DNA of 64,000 nt, taken from NCBI GenBank assembly GCA_028751875.1, contig CM054167.1, forward strand, positions 16,790,814 to 16,854,813, written 5' to 3'. The DNA is from Rapana venosa (taxonomy: Eukaryota; Mollusca; Gastropoda; Neogastropoda; Muricidae). Made by a program: the position numbers and the translations under genes. Under the pieces are notes generated by a model that was not told where the DNA came from, did not search any database, and worked only from the letters and a program-made list of their open reading frames with translations. Positions 24,073 to 35,859 of the stretch are shown here, in pieces; the first letter of the stretch is position 1, and each line of letters starts with the position of its first letter.

Positions 24073-24135
24073 CAACAACAAGAAGAGAAGAACAAGAAAG
24101 AAGAACAAGAAGAAGAACAAGATAACAATCGAACA
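23860..24135. repeat. GAG/GAA and CAA trinucleotide tracts
   Basis: Purine-rich GAG/GAA repeats, then (CAA)n at about 24,038-24,072, then GAA/CAA mixes. Confidence 0.9.
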
Positions 24136-24396
24136 GAATGAACAAGAGTAGAACCCAAGAAGAACCGAGAACAATAGTGATGGCTAAGATGACTGGTGGT
24201 GCAGTCGAATCACAGTCCCATACGCAAGTAAGACAGGCGGTTGTTTACTTTGTATCATCTTCTTAGAGTCTGTACTTTTTCATCACAGCTAGTGATAAGA
24301 TGCAAGATATTTCAGATCAACTAAAACTCTGCATGATAATATTAGCCTTGATTGGTATTTCCTGGTTTTGTTTTTTTTTTTGTACCTGCGGAGTTG
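24136..24396. other. Unannotated spacer before copy 2 of the 6.9 kb block
   Basis: No gene seen. The junction with the repeat is at 24,396/24,397. Confidence 0.5.
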
Positions 24397-24503
24397 GTTT
24401 ACAACGAGATTCTCGACAATATTCTGTCTGACCGCGTCTCGTCCTCTGTCTGTCTCTGCTGTCCAGAGCTGTCTATCGCACCTATCTCTTCATCTCTCCG
24501 CTC

Positions 24504-24804
24504 TCTCTTCTCTCTGAATTTTAATAGACACATACAGCGTATCATGATACATGACGAAATTCCGATTCGAACATACGAAATTCTGATTCGAAATTTCCGG
24601 ATATATTTGTCAAATCAAAACGCTATAGTAAGGTTGATCTTTAAATATGGGTCCATGTGTAAGGATTCAAAAGAAGATGAGGTTCATTTTTTGTACTCCC
24701 TTTCCAGAATTACAACAAGTATTAGAGAGCAACTTGTATTCCCAGCAAAATATTTCAGGTATCCAAAGTGTCATTGTGCCGGCGCAAATGTTATGTGTTG
24801 AATC
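24504..24804 (+). pseudogene. LINE C-terminal fragment, copy 2
   Basis: Same sequence as 8,130-8,430, with KEDEVHFLY as the recognisable core. Confidence 0.5.
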
Positions 24805-27221
24805 ACTGGGCATGTTGGGATGTATGAGGTCATGCGCATATTTTTTTTTGTTGAAAAGTTGGCTAAGCTTATCATTGTTACTACAAGTATTTTTTTTTTC
24901 TGAAGTAAGTGCAGTAGTTCACTTGCGGTTGCATCACTCACTACCAACAGTGATGGCCGCCTATCCTCTCATCACTACGTTGGCTAGAGGAATAAATAGT
25001 TCCTACCAAATTTCACCATTGCAAATCAAAACAAAACTTCACACTTTGGCCTTGGCCAGTGCAAGTCTGGGACCTGCATTCCTCCCCGTCCCCACTGAAG
25101 TCTCCCATATTCAGCTAGGCTGTGCTGGGAGAGAGGTAATAAGATATTAAAATTGTGTACTGTAAACTTGCACTTGACAAGGTAAACTAATGAAGGAAAC
25201 TAACGAAAATAAAATAAAAAGTGACAAAGAAATTAAAACCACCATTAGATAAATAAAAGGAAGTGCTAAAAGAGGTAAACACTAGGATGGAATAAGATAT
25301 GATTGGTAGAAAGGAAAATGTAGCGAACAAAACGATAGGGTGACTTTATCAGAATGGGCCCTCATCGAAAATTTGACGAGTACTCAAAATTGGAATATAA
25401 AGCAAATATTTAATTCTTTTAAATACTTATGTATATCCTGTTGGTCTTGTCACAGGATACAGGTCCATTCATCCGGATGAACACTTTAACGAGAATATCA
25501 CGCGACCCAGAAGTTACATGGGAGAATCTGGAACCGTCTGCTCAGCAGAGGATGCTGGTACATGAAGAGGAAAGAAGATATTTGCCGCCCTAACCATGAA
25601 CACTTTTTTTACTTGTGAACAGTCGGATAGCTTGGTCACGCCTTCAAAAAGGAATACAGGGGGCTGTTATAAACTGAGACAGAATCCTTGACTGTTTATC
25701 AACTGGCGGAACTATTTGATACTTGGTGAATAGCGCTCAAACTCAATCAACTTGAATTCAGTGTTAATTGATACGATCAGGTTGAAATTGTGCTGTCCCC
25801 AGTATGAAAGTAATCGTGACAACATAACTATATACGTCTAATCAATCCTTAGTAGAGGGAGGGACGAGGAACGTTATAAAACAATGTGTGGCTGCCTCTC
25901 TGGTTGAAGTGGAGAGGATGGGCGTGAGTTGCTGGAGGCTAGGCCCCAGCAGCCAGTATAATATGCATTGGTAAAATGCTCTATGACCTGGTTACAGAGA
26001 CACCGTGTTTATTAAAACTCGTATTGTTAATGTCAACACTCAACAAGTGAAATTACAGAGTTTTAGAGAGTAAGCATAAACATCTCTTGGTACAAAGCGT
26101 TAAAATGGCAAGCTAGTGTAGTAACAAAATTGTTCATTCCCTTGGTGTATTGTCTTGTCACCCTCATTGGTCTTGTACAAAAACTCCCTTCACAAGGGGC
26201 CACAAGCCTATTCTGAATAAATCTCTCATCGTTCTCCTTCCTCTCAATCTCTCTCACTCCTCCTTCATCTCCTCGTCTCCTCTCATCCTCTCTTCCCTGC
26301 TCTCCTTCTCCCCAGCTCCTCTTCTCCACCATCTTCCCCACTCACCCTCTCCGTCCTCTCTTTCCTCGGTCTCCCTCTTCTCCCGCTCCTCCCCCTTCTT
26401 CGCTCCTCTCTCCGCTTCCGTCCTTCCTCGACCACACCTCTGCTCTCCTCCCCCTCTCGCCAACATCTTCCTCTCCTCCCTCCCACTCTCGTCGGGACGT
26501 TATAGAGGTGCCACGACACCCCTCTCCCCCGCGCCTCCCTCCCTTCTTCTCTCCAGTTTCGTCTCATTCCTTTCTCTCAATCGTGAGCTCCCCTCTCTTC
26601 TCTCTTCTCTCGCTCTTTCCCCCCTCATCCTCTCAATCACTCCCTCTTCTCTCATCAGTGACTGGAGATGTAAAAAAGCACATGGTGCTTATTCATTAAC
26701 CCTCAAAATAACAGAATCTTTTGATTTGATGTATTCTCTCTCAGGGCCGACTGCCGGTAAAAATATATAAAATAAAAACACATGAGTGGCTTATTCATTA
26801 TTCTCGAAAATAAAAAATTTGAGATTAGATAAAACGATTTGATTTGATTTGAATTGATTGATTCTCCTCTCTATCCTGTCTCCTCTATCCTCTCGTCTTA
26901 TTCTCCTTCTCACGATCTCACTCTCTCTCCGCCCATTCTCTCGATTACCTAACGTGTATCTCGTCAAATCTGGGATCTCTCTCTCTCCTCCTCTCTCTCG
27001 ACTCTCTCATCTTCTCTTCACTCTCTCTCTCTCCCTCATCCACTTATTTTTAAGCGCTGGCATTTCCTCCCTCATTCAAATATCAACACAATAACAACGT
27101 TTTCCAAAGTCAACCGCACAAACGAGACACATTTCTATCTACATCACACAAATAGACTTAAAACTGAAGAGTCACAGACAAAAACTCTTTGACACACACA
27201 ACACCAACACAACCACACTAA

Positions 27222-27470
27222 CCACCAACAACCTCCCGTTTTCTACATGAGTCTGCTTCCCAATACCAAAGTCCAACTTCCCAAAAATACAACGGCAACG
27301 GGCAGCGCATCTTCTCACCACCAACAACACCACCACCACCCTTGCACTACTACAATACTGACCTCTTCTTCAACTGGCTTAACAAATCTTCTCACGATGT
27401 GCGCTAGATCCTTTGCCAAGCCTTCGACGAAGAGCGTGCCATAGCAAAGAAGATCTCAGCGACACTGCAG
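27222..27470 (+). pseudogene. Possible unrecognised coding exon, copy 2
   Basis: Identical to 10,848-11,096, including the single in-frame TAG (27,405-27,407) and the cag|gtaggt donor. Confidence 0.33.
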
Positions 27471-27758
27471 GTAGGTCTGAGCGTCCACGGACTGTGGGTC
27501 AATGGGCAGAATCACGGTAGATCAAGGACGGCAGGATGTTCGCTGACAGGCGGCTATGGGTCAACTGCTTCCAGGGGCCGAGAGAGCGTGACCAGTAGCC
27601 CGACCCGCTTCCGCGCTGGCCCTCTCAGAGCAAAGCCTTCAATTCATCACACCGCCACCCTGCTCCCAAGGAGTCATGGAAGAGAGGTACGGCAGTGTGA
27701 TGAGGTTTGTGGGGGATTCCGTGTGTGTGGTGTGTGTGCGGGGTGGTTGGTGGGGTTG

Positions 27759-27760
27759 TG

Positions 27761-27799
<39 letters not shown>

Positions 27800-28340
27800 G
27801 AGTGTGTGTGTGTGTGTGAGTCGCACGTGTGTGTTGTGTGTGTGTGTTGTGTGCTCGTGTGAGTGTTGTTGTGTGTGTGTGTGGTGTGTGTGTGTGTGTT
27901 GTGTAGTGTGGTGTGTGTGTGTGTGTGTGGTGTGAGTGAGAGTGTGTGTTGTGATGTGTTGTGTGTTGTGGTGTGTTTGTGTGTGGTTGTGTGTGGTTGG
28001 TGTGTGTGTAGTGTTGTGAGTGTGTGCTGTGTTTGAGTTGTGTGTGTGTGTTGTGTGTGGTGTGTGTGTGTGTGTGTGGTGTGTGTGTGTTGTAGTGTGT
28101 GTGGTGATGAGTGAGTGTGTGTGCGTGTTGTGTGTGTGGTGGTGAGTGTGTTGTGTGTGTGTTGTGAGTACATGTGGTGGGTGGGTGGGTGTCGAGTGTG
28201 TGTGTGGTGTGTGTGCTGTGTGTGTATGTGTGTGTGTGTGTGTGTGTCGCGTGTGTGTGTGTGTGTGTGTAATGTGGTGTGTTGTGTGTGGTGTGAGCGT
28301 GAGTGTGTGTGTGTGTGAGTGTGTGTTGTGTGAGATGTGA

Positions 28341-28385
<45 letters not shown>

Positions 28386-28419
28386 TTTTGTGTAGTGTGT
28401 GTGTGTGTATAGTGGTGTG
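27759..28419. repeat. (TG)n microsatellite, copy 2
   Basis: Same length and interruptions as 11,385-12,045. Confidence 0.95.
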
Positions 28420-29034
28420 GTGGTGGTGGGTTTGTTAGCTTGGGGTGGGGTTGAAAGTTTTGTAGAGTAGAGGTATCCGGGCGGTGTGATTCAGAGTCCA
28501 CAGATTCGAGAAAATTTATGCCATTTTAAGACATGTAGACTTATTTAACAGAACAAAACAAGAACGTTATAATCATCTATTTGCTGCAAGATAATGTACA
28601 CTACACACAGAAAAATGTTGCACTTCATACTTCTCTTTTTCCCTCTTTTCCTCAAACACTCACATCACATATATGATATATCCTGATGATATCTGCTTGA
28701 AGAAATCAACTGATGATTATGACACTTAATTTAGTTTGTACATGTGTGTTGAAGGTGGGTGGGTGGGTGAGTTTGTGAGTGTAGTGTGTGTTGTTGTTGT
28801 TGTTGTTGTAGTTTTTTGTTTATGATTTTATAAAACTTTCAGGATTCCTAAAGGAATGGTCACTGTATGTAGGCTTTCCATGTATCTGGTTCAAGCCCTA
28901 GGCACTCCTCTCTCTCTCTCTCTCACTCGCTCGTCTCCTTCCTCGTCTCTCTCCCTCATCCGTCTCCGCAAGATCTCTCTCTCTTCTCTCTTCTTCTCTC
29001 TCTCTTTCTCTCTCTCTCACTCTCTCTCCAGGAA

Positions 29035-29174
29035 ATCTTGTGCACACGTAAAAACTTGTTCGTGCCTTTCAGAAGAGTGGGCAATTGTGCCGTCTGGGGG
29101 ACGGTGAACAAAGTTTTTACGAAAAACCGCTTGACAACCGAAAAACGCGGACTATTTATTTATTTAGTTTATTT
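29035..29174 (+). mobile_element. SINE family A 3' portion, copy 2
   Basis: Duplicate of 12,661-12,800. Confidence 0.6.
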
Positions 29175-29203
29175 ATTTATTTATAACCACTTCTCCAAGT
29201 CAC

Positions 29204-29629
29204 GCAATTTCTCTGCAGTGAAAATTCTTCGCGGGCCTGCTCTCCTCCCCGGAAGAGACGTCGCCACAAAGAGCAGCAGCCACGGCCTTTTTTTATTTAC
29301 TTTTTTCCCCTGTCTGCAACATATTCGTTTCCCTATCAGAGTGGCTTCCTCTTTCTACATAATTTTGGCACAGGGACAACTCGTCTTGTTGCCGGTGGGT
29401 TTTCTTTTACGTTGCGCTAAATAAATATGTTCAAACACACCGGACCATCCGAAGTTTATCGTCTCATCCGAAAGGCTACGCCCAACCACCACTCATGGAC
29501 ATAATGGATGGCGGAACAAGTTTCGGACTCAAAACGGGAAACGAACCTCACCGCACACTTCCGACCCGACTTTTCGCTTTCTAGTACAGCGCGTTACCTC
29601 CATACCAACCGAACCACACTAGGGCACTC
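29204..29629 (-). mobile_element. SINE family B, copy 2
   Basis: Duplicate of 12,830-13,255. Confidence 0.75.
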
Positions 29630-30342
29630 ATCCTCTCTCCCTCTGGGTGACTGGAGGTGCAAATGAACATAAGTGCTCATTCCCATTATTCCCTGAGGTA
29701 AGAGAAACGAATTCACCGTTGGCGGGCAAAACGTGCTGATGGGTGAGAGCTGCCCTCCCACCTTGTGGCGTTCACGGCCATACAGTACCCTCAGATTTCA
29801 CCCAGCAACCGTGCTGAACGGTATGTTTGGCAGTAGGTCCAGGCCCCTCTATTATGGCTCAGGGAAAGAGTAAAGTAGCTTGGAGAGGAGCTGCGGCTAT
29901 GGCCGCCAGGCGCTGGCCCTTTAAAAATAATCCTGGCTCCACCTAGATAAGCTGAGATCTATCAACAACACCTCACTACTACTCTCCCCCCTGCTCTTTT
30001 CTTCGTTCCCTGCCCCTCTGCAGATAACCCCGGCGGCTTCACTCCGCTCCGCCCCGCTCGTCTGGCCCTCCATCCCTCCCCCAACTCCACCTTCCCCTCC
30101 CTCCCAGCCTCCATCCATCGTTCCATCCACCCAACCCTCCACCTCTTCCTCCCTCCCTAGTACCGCCACTCCCTCCCTCCCTTCCACCCATAATTCCACC
30201 CCTCCATCCACTCATCCTTCCTCCATCCATCCAACATCTATCCACATCCATCCACATCCATCTCCCCTCCACCACCTCCTCAACAGTTCCTCCTCCTCCT
30301 CCTGCTGTTGCTGACATTGCCGTCGTGTTGTTGGTTTTGCAG

Positions 30343-30617
30343 CAAGGTCTTAGGGACAGGATCAACTTGCGCCTCTTCTGGCTGCATGCTGACCTGTCCC
30401 AGTTCTCCTTGGCCCAGTCCGCTCTGATGCCAGGCTGCTACATCGCAGGACCCTGGCCATCAGCAACTGGAACGTCATCCAAAAACTTCAAGATCTCCTG
30501 CGTGAACGCTGTGGACCAACACCGTCCCCCTCTCATTTACCTGATTGAGTCGTCAGCGAGGACCGTTGCCTGGCATGGCCGCGCCCCCTTAAAGCCCAGA
30601 AGGCTGCTGACTTATAG
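30343..30617 (+). pseudogene. Broken GPCR exon 2, copy 2
   Basis: Duplicate of 13,969-14,243, with the same frame shifts, acceptor and donor. It lies about 1.7 kb upstream of the real exon 1 at 32,365. Confidence 0.75.
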
Positions 30618-30754
30618 GTAAGGTACGTGTTTTGTTAGTGTGTTGTTGTTTTTGTTGTTGTTTTTTGTTGGGCGGTGGTTTTTGGGGGGTGGGAGTAGGG
30701 GCAGGAGAGAGGCTGGGAATTTGACTGGTAAGGATTTGGGTAGAGAAGAGAGAG

Positions 30755-30823
<69 letters not shown>

Positions 30824-31073
30824 AGACAGAAAGACAGATAAAAACAAATAACATCGACCATAGACAAAGACACACAGAACGACAGACACACACACGCACC
30901 GTGCGGACGCACCACCCACCTTACACACATGCACTTAAACACTTACACACATACTCAGATACACACCGCACACACACACACACTAACACACACCATACAC
31001 ACACTTAAACACACTGCCACAAGCCCGACACACGCACAACACACACACGCACACACTTATAAAGCACCTGATA

Positions 31074-31234
31074 AGTAAGGTCCAAATTAAGTCAGAAAGA
31101 AGGAACGAAAGAGGAAAAGAAAATAAGCAGAAACAAAGAGAGAGATAGAAAAAGTGTCTTGCGTGCACGGCATTTCCAGAAATGGGGAGATATTTATACT
31201 GACAGGCCCCTGGCATCCTCACGGGGGAGTACAT
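31074..31234 (+). repeat. Interspersed repeat family R, 3' part, copy 2
   Basis: Duplicate of 14,700-14,860. Confidence 0.7.
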
Positions 31235-31513
31235 TGACTGAGATTGAATCAACAAAATCATGGTATCATGTCTTGTGGGGATGGTATACATCAGTATTCA
31301 GAGCATGGTCCCTTGAACGGGCCCGTTATGCTAACCCAGAGCCCTACATGGGTTAGACAATATAAAAACAAACAAAAAACTGCTTTGTATTGAACACACA
31401 CTAAACCAAAGTCGTCTAAGATCTTGCTGACTCGCTTCTTATTTTAACTCTTTATGTTCCTTTCTTAACTCTGAGGTTTACCAACGGTGAGATGTCGCGT
31501 ATGCAGCCGTTTT

Positions 31514-32382
31514 CATTGATTGACTTTTCAGTATAGCTAATTTGTCTCATTGATTGGCCTTTCAGTGTAGCTAATTTGTCTCATTGATTGGCCTTTCAGT
31601 ATAGCTAATTTGTCTCATTGATTGGCCTTTCAGTATAGCTAATTTGTCTCATTGATTGGCCTTTCAGTGTAGCTAATTTGTCTCATTGATTGGCCTTTCA
31701 GTATACCTAATTTGTCTCATTGATCGGCCTTTCAGTATAGCTAATTTGTCTCATTGATTGGCCTTTTAGTAATGACAATTTGCCCCATTGATTGGCCTTT
31801 TAGTATGGCTAATTTGTCTCATTGATTGTACTTTTAGTAATAAACATTTGCCCCATTGATTGGCCTTTTAGTGTAGCTAATTTGTCTCATTGCTTGGCCT
31901 TTCAGTATAGCTAATGTGTATCATTGGCCTTTCAGTATAGCTAATTTGTCTCATTGATTGTCCTTTTAGTAATAACAACTTGCCCCATTGATTGGCCTTT
32001 TAGTATAGCTAATTTGTCTCAGTGATTGGCCTTGTAGTAATGATCATTCGCCTCATTGAAGGACCTTGTAGTCATGATCATTTGCCTCATTGATTGACCT
32101 TGTAGAAATGATCATTTGCCACATTGATGGACCTTGTAGAAATGATCATTTGCTTCATTGGTTGCCCTTGTAGTAATGATCATTTGCCACATTGATGGAC
32201 CTTGTAGTGATGATCATTTGCTTCATTGACTGACCTTGTAGTAATGATCGTTTGCTTCATTGATTGACCTTGTAGTAATGATCGTTCACCTTATTGATTG
32301 ACCTTGTAGCAATGATCATTGTCTTCATTGGTAGACCTTGTAGTAATGATCATTGTCTTCATTGATGGACCCTGTAGTCCAG
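31514..32382. repeat. 34-bp minisatellite, about 25 units, running into GPCR exon 1
   Basis: Units begin 'cattgat' at 31,514, 31,548, 31,582 and so on every 34 bp to 32,360, with one 30-bp unit at 31,922. Three variants are ordered along the array. Type A ('cctttcagtatagctaat') fills the left part, type B ('ccttttagtaatgacaat') alternates with A from 31,752 to 32,019, and type C ('ccttgtagtaatgatcat') fills the right part from 32,020. Type C carries the 10-bp palindrome aatgatcatt. The last, partial unit (from 32,360) supplies the first ATG of the receptor reading frame. There are no unique spacers, so it is not CRISPR-like. Confidence 0.95.
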
Positions 32383-32622
32383 ATGTCTATCAACAAGACG
32401 GGAGGAGGCTCTCCTGATCAAAGCACAGCGGAGTCCTTCACCGCCAGGATGACCCAGTCAGCAGGCCAAAACCCAGACCTGATGCCATGGGAAACCTGGG
32501 ACCCTTGGGTCAGTGCCCAAACGCGTGACCTTCTGACCACAGTCTTCATGTGCTATCTTCGTCAGCTGGTCATTTATCTAGGGATTCCTGGAAATATCCT
32601 GTCCGGTTTGGTCTTTTGGAAG
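32365..32622 (+). CDS. Class A GPCR, exon 1 (N-terminus and TM1)
   Basis: First coding exon of a seven-transmembrane receptor that would signal through G proteins at the plasma membrane. 86 codons run from ATG 32,365 to AAG 32,620-32,622, followed by donor aag|gtgcgt; the intron is in phase 0. The N-terminal 55 or so residues are polar, with an N-glycosylation sequon (Asn10-Lys-Thr), as expected outside the cell. TM1 spans about residues 57-83 and contains the conserved Gly-Asn pair (IPGNILSGLVFWK, Asn1.50 = residue 77). A second in-frame ATG at 32,383 could be the start instead; an acceptor-like 'gtagtccag' just before it means an upstream exon cannot be excluded. The join FWK + QGLRDRIN to 36,361 restores the typical TM1-loop-TM2 sequence of molluscan rhodopsin-like receptors. 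Ligand unknown; peptide or chemosensory-type is a guess. Confidence 0.82.
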
Positions 32623-32699
32623 GTGCGTTACATGGGTTTAGTGGTGGTGGTGGTGGTGGGAGGGGGGTTAGGGGTGGGAGTGAAATATGTTATATGTTT

Positions 32700-32862
32700 T
32701 TTTTCAGTTTGTCTCTGCCTGTCTATCTGTCTGTCTGTCCGTCTCTATCTGTCTCTCTGTCTCTGTCCCTGTCTCTGTCTCTCTCTCACTCTCTCTCGCT
32801 TTCTGTCTGTCTGTATGTATTTCTGTCTGTCTCTCTGTCTGTGTGTCTCTTTTTCGCACACA
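32700..32862. repeat. (TCTG)n/(TC)n microsatellite
   Basis: Interrupted TCTG and CTCT repeats just inside intron 1. Confidence 0.9.
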
Positions 32863-33225
32863 CTTTTTCTTTTCTTCTTTCTTCCCACTTGCAAAGATAA
32901 CATTACATGTAATATCGATATAAAAGATTTCACAGTGAAATGGTCTTTGATTTTTTCAAGTACACTTGGCCCAAAAGGCTTGTTTAGTAGTAACGATGAC
33001 ATTTTTCCCGGCTGCTAAATCGCAGATCTCGTTTTGTTTGTTGGTAAAGCACACTTAAGCTATTAGCTTGTTGTTTGTTCAAATGAATTTGTGTACAATG
33101 TGGGTTTTTTCTCTGAAAAAAGTGTAAATTAAACTTATTCTTTAGGGACGCAATTTCCCAAATCAGTGTCATCGAGGCAGAGGTCGGAGCAAGAGAGTTT
33201 GTGGGTGCATCCTACCTCACCTATC

Positions 33226-33450
33226 CTAAAGTCTTGTAAAGTGTTGGGGCACCACTCCGGATTTTCCAACCAGCTTCCTCCACCTCTCACGGTTTTCAGC
33301 TTTCCGTAGCAAGTCGTTCCACATGAGGCCAGTCCACTCTCTGATGTTGTCTTCCCATCGTTTTCTCTCTTCTGCCTCTTCGTTTCCCTCCTTGTACTGT
33401 TCCCTGTAGGACAGTCTTGGCCAGTCCAGATGTTCGTGTGGGCGTTCCCA
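33226..33450 (-). mobile_element. RTE-like LINE, 3' end only
   Basis: The minus strand encodes, with one frame change, GLAKTVLQGTVQGGKRRGR, then RKRWEDNIREWTGLMWND, LLRKAENRERWRKLVGKS and GVVPQHF. These match the C-terminal region of the LINE at 3.5-5.9 kb. Everything upstream of this region is lost by 5' truncation; 33,451-33,560 is uncertain. Confidence 0.85.
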
Positions 33451-33604
33451 TACCACGTTTGGTTTCATGAAGCAGCTCTCGATGTCCATAAAGACGATGC
33501 TGGTAAACCAAAGCCCTGACAGCAGTACCTGAAACACCTTTAACGTGGTACAACTGGATCAGACAGAGGAAGAACAGAAATACGCTTTTTGAAATATCAC
33601 ATTT

Positions 33605-33720
33605 CTTGCTAACTGAAGGTGTCTTTGTGGCCCGGTGGTTAAATCATATTACTTACAAGGCGACTTGGCTTTGCGATACACATAACTCTGAGGTTACGTA
33701 TTCAAATCTATGTCTAAATC
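33605..33720 (+). mobile_element. tRNA-like SINE head in intron 1
   Basis: 'gtggcccggtggttaaatc' fits an A box, and 'gaggttacgtattcaaatc' about 70 bp later resembles a B box with a small insertion. The body to about 33,920 has no match to families A-C. Confidence 0.55.
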
Positions 33721-33924
33721 GGAAAATAAGGCAGCAGTGTAAGCCCTTCAGAAAGTCACGGGTCTGTATAGGTCCAGTAACCCTCCCCCCCCCTCCCCCG
33801 ACCCTTAGAATGTAAGATTTTAAGGGCAAAACATATTTGCTAGAGGAGACTGAATTCGATCTATTGTCCAGCTGTCTTCTTCTTCGTCGTCGAACGCTCA
33901 GAAAGCAACTACTGTTTGTCACAT

Positions 33925-34205
33925 GAGTGAAAATGCGTTGCGCTGCCGTTAAGCGCCTGGCAAATCAGGCCCAGCGCATCCGACTTCGGCATGGGAGAGA
34001 GATGCTATTTTATAAGTCTTTCTGTAATAAAAAAGGCAGGAGAATGAACCAAGAAGGCAGAAAATAGACAAGAAGGGGGAGACAGGAAGAAAGGGAACCA
34101 GGCAGAAACAACGAGAGGGATAGAAAAGAGGGATTTCCTAGCACAAGAATTTCCAGAGGGTGGAGATGCTATTTATACTGACAGGGTCCCGGCATCCCCA
34201 CACGG
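33925..34205 (+). repeat. Interspersed repeat family R, full-length-like copy
   Basis: Starts with a nested hairpin (tgcgctg...gcctg-gcaaat-caggc...cagcgca at about 33,940-33,980), then 'atccgacttcggcatggga', a purine-rich middle with 'gaaaatagacaagaaggggg', and ends 'gctatttatactgacagggt'. The reverse-strand copy at 59,652-59,930 matches over its whole length; 37,072-37,225 matches the 3' half. Confidence 0.75.
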
Positions 34206-35130
34206 GTGTCAGCTTTCTCTGGTGCTTCATTCGCTTTAAACATGGCATCAGATACTTCGAGAGATCTGGAAGCTGAAGTTAGTGCAGGCTTTTCTGACAA
34301 TAGTCTGCTACATCGAATTCTATCTCTGAACCTTGGTTTCACCTGTCACTCGCTTTTCGCGAATAATGCGGCACTGGACTCACACAAGCCTCTCATTTAT
34401 AAAATGGTGATAGGCTAAACCGTTAAGATCTACCATACCGTCTAGTTCTTTGGTTTACACTGTATTGGCAAAGTTTTAGAGACGTATTTCCAAAATATGA
34501 ATTGATCTGTCTATAGGCAAACATTTTTGATACACTTCAATCCGTTGTTGGTTTAATGATTTGATTTATCTTTCAGCTTGATAGCATTTGAGACTACATT
34601 TGCAAACTTTTCGATTCAGCAATAGCAATGATTGCGTATGTGATTCTTATATGGTCTTCCAAAGGCTTTGGTAAACTCTAATGGAAACCTGCACAACTTA
34701 TACAGTTTTGGCTTTAGGTATTTACGGTCAGAGATCTGTGTTATTTACCTGATGAAATAAACAAAATTGTGTTCAAGCAGTTCGTCTTAAATGGAAACAA
34801 ACCAGCGCTATCCCCTGATCTCAACTGGTGTTTTTCATGGCAATTCCCTTTGACAGATACTTTAAAAAATGTACGTTAAAGATTTTGCCATTGAAATTGA
34901 ACCAGTAATATGTTATTCTGCTGACAACGCTTAAGAATTCCTTGGACTACAAAATCAGTATATCAGATCGACAATACCCTTTAAAGTTTAAAACGTATAC
35001 GAATAACAAGATTTGACCGCGAATTACCATGCACAATGCTGGGTGTATTTGGTGATGCAATACTACAGAAAACATTTTAATTAACATTCTGACAGTCATA
35101 ACTAGAGTTGTGATACAAATTGTGTGCTCT
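34206..35130. other. Unannotated intronic DNA
   Basis: AT-rich. A 70-codon open frame at 34,206-34,418 has no recognised domain, and no repeat family was identified. Confidence 0.5.
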
Positions 35131-35139
35131 CTTAAGTAT

Positions 35140-35703
35140 GTTGTGTGTGTGTGTGTGTGTGTGTGCGTGCGCGCGCGCGTGCGTGCATGGGTGCATGAGT
35201 GCGTGCGCGCATGTGAGTGCGAGGATGCCCACGTACGTGCATGTGTATGTATGCGTGTGAGTTTGAGTACCTGCATGCGTCCTCGTGCGCGCGAGTGTGT
35301 GTTGTGGGTTTGTGCGTGCATGTGTGTGAGTGCTTGCGACCGTGTGTGCGAATGTAAGTGCTTGCATGCGTCGTATGTTTATGTGTATATGTGTGCATGC
35401 GTGAGTGCTTCCATGCGTGCGTGAGTGTGTGTGAGTGTATGTTTACAAACACGCGTGCATAGGTGTGTGTAAGCGTGCACACACACACATGCTTTTGTCT
35501 AATATCACCTAAAAGAAAAAAACACGTTAAATTGACGAACGAACGAACAAACGAGCACACACACACAAACACATAGCACACACAAACACACAAACAAACA
35601 AACGACCATAAACACACACAAATGCCCAAACACATGAGGCCACAAACACACAAAGGCACACACAAACACACAAGGACACAAACACACACACACACACACG
35701 TAT

Positions 35704-35772
<69 letters not shown>
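35140..35772. repeat. TG/TGCG tract followed by CA tract
   Basis: Degenerate TG with GCGC and CATG interruptions at 35,140-35,480, then CAAA/CA repeats ending in a pure (CA)n of about 65 bp at 35,705-35,772. The opposed TG and CA arms are partly self-complementary. Confidence 0.92.
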
Positions 35773-35775
<3 letters not shown>

Positions 35776-35859
35776 CATGTGCAGTGTTTGGTCCTCCAAT
35801 CGTCAAGACTTAGGAAACCAGCATACCTGCTCCCTGCGGCTGTCTGCATTTCTAATTAT

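Larger units (their letters stand above)
24397..31309. repeat. 6.9 kb direct repeat, copy 2
   Basis: Identical in every segment compared to 8,023-14,935 and carries the same inner features at +16,374. Its right junction (attcagagcatggt|cccttg) falls inside a family C SINE head that is complete in the clean third copy at 37,275. Confidence 0.95.

Noticed and set aside
31514..32382. CRISPR-like array with a 34-bp period
   Set aside because: Units are contiguous with no unique spacers, variants intergrade, and the context is a eukaryotic gene.
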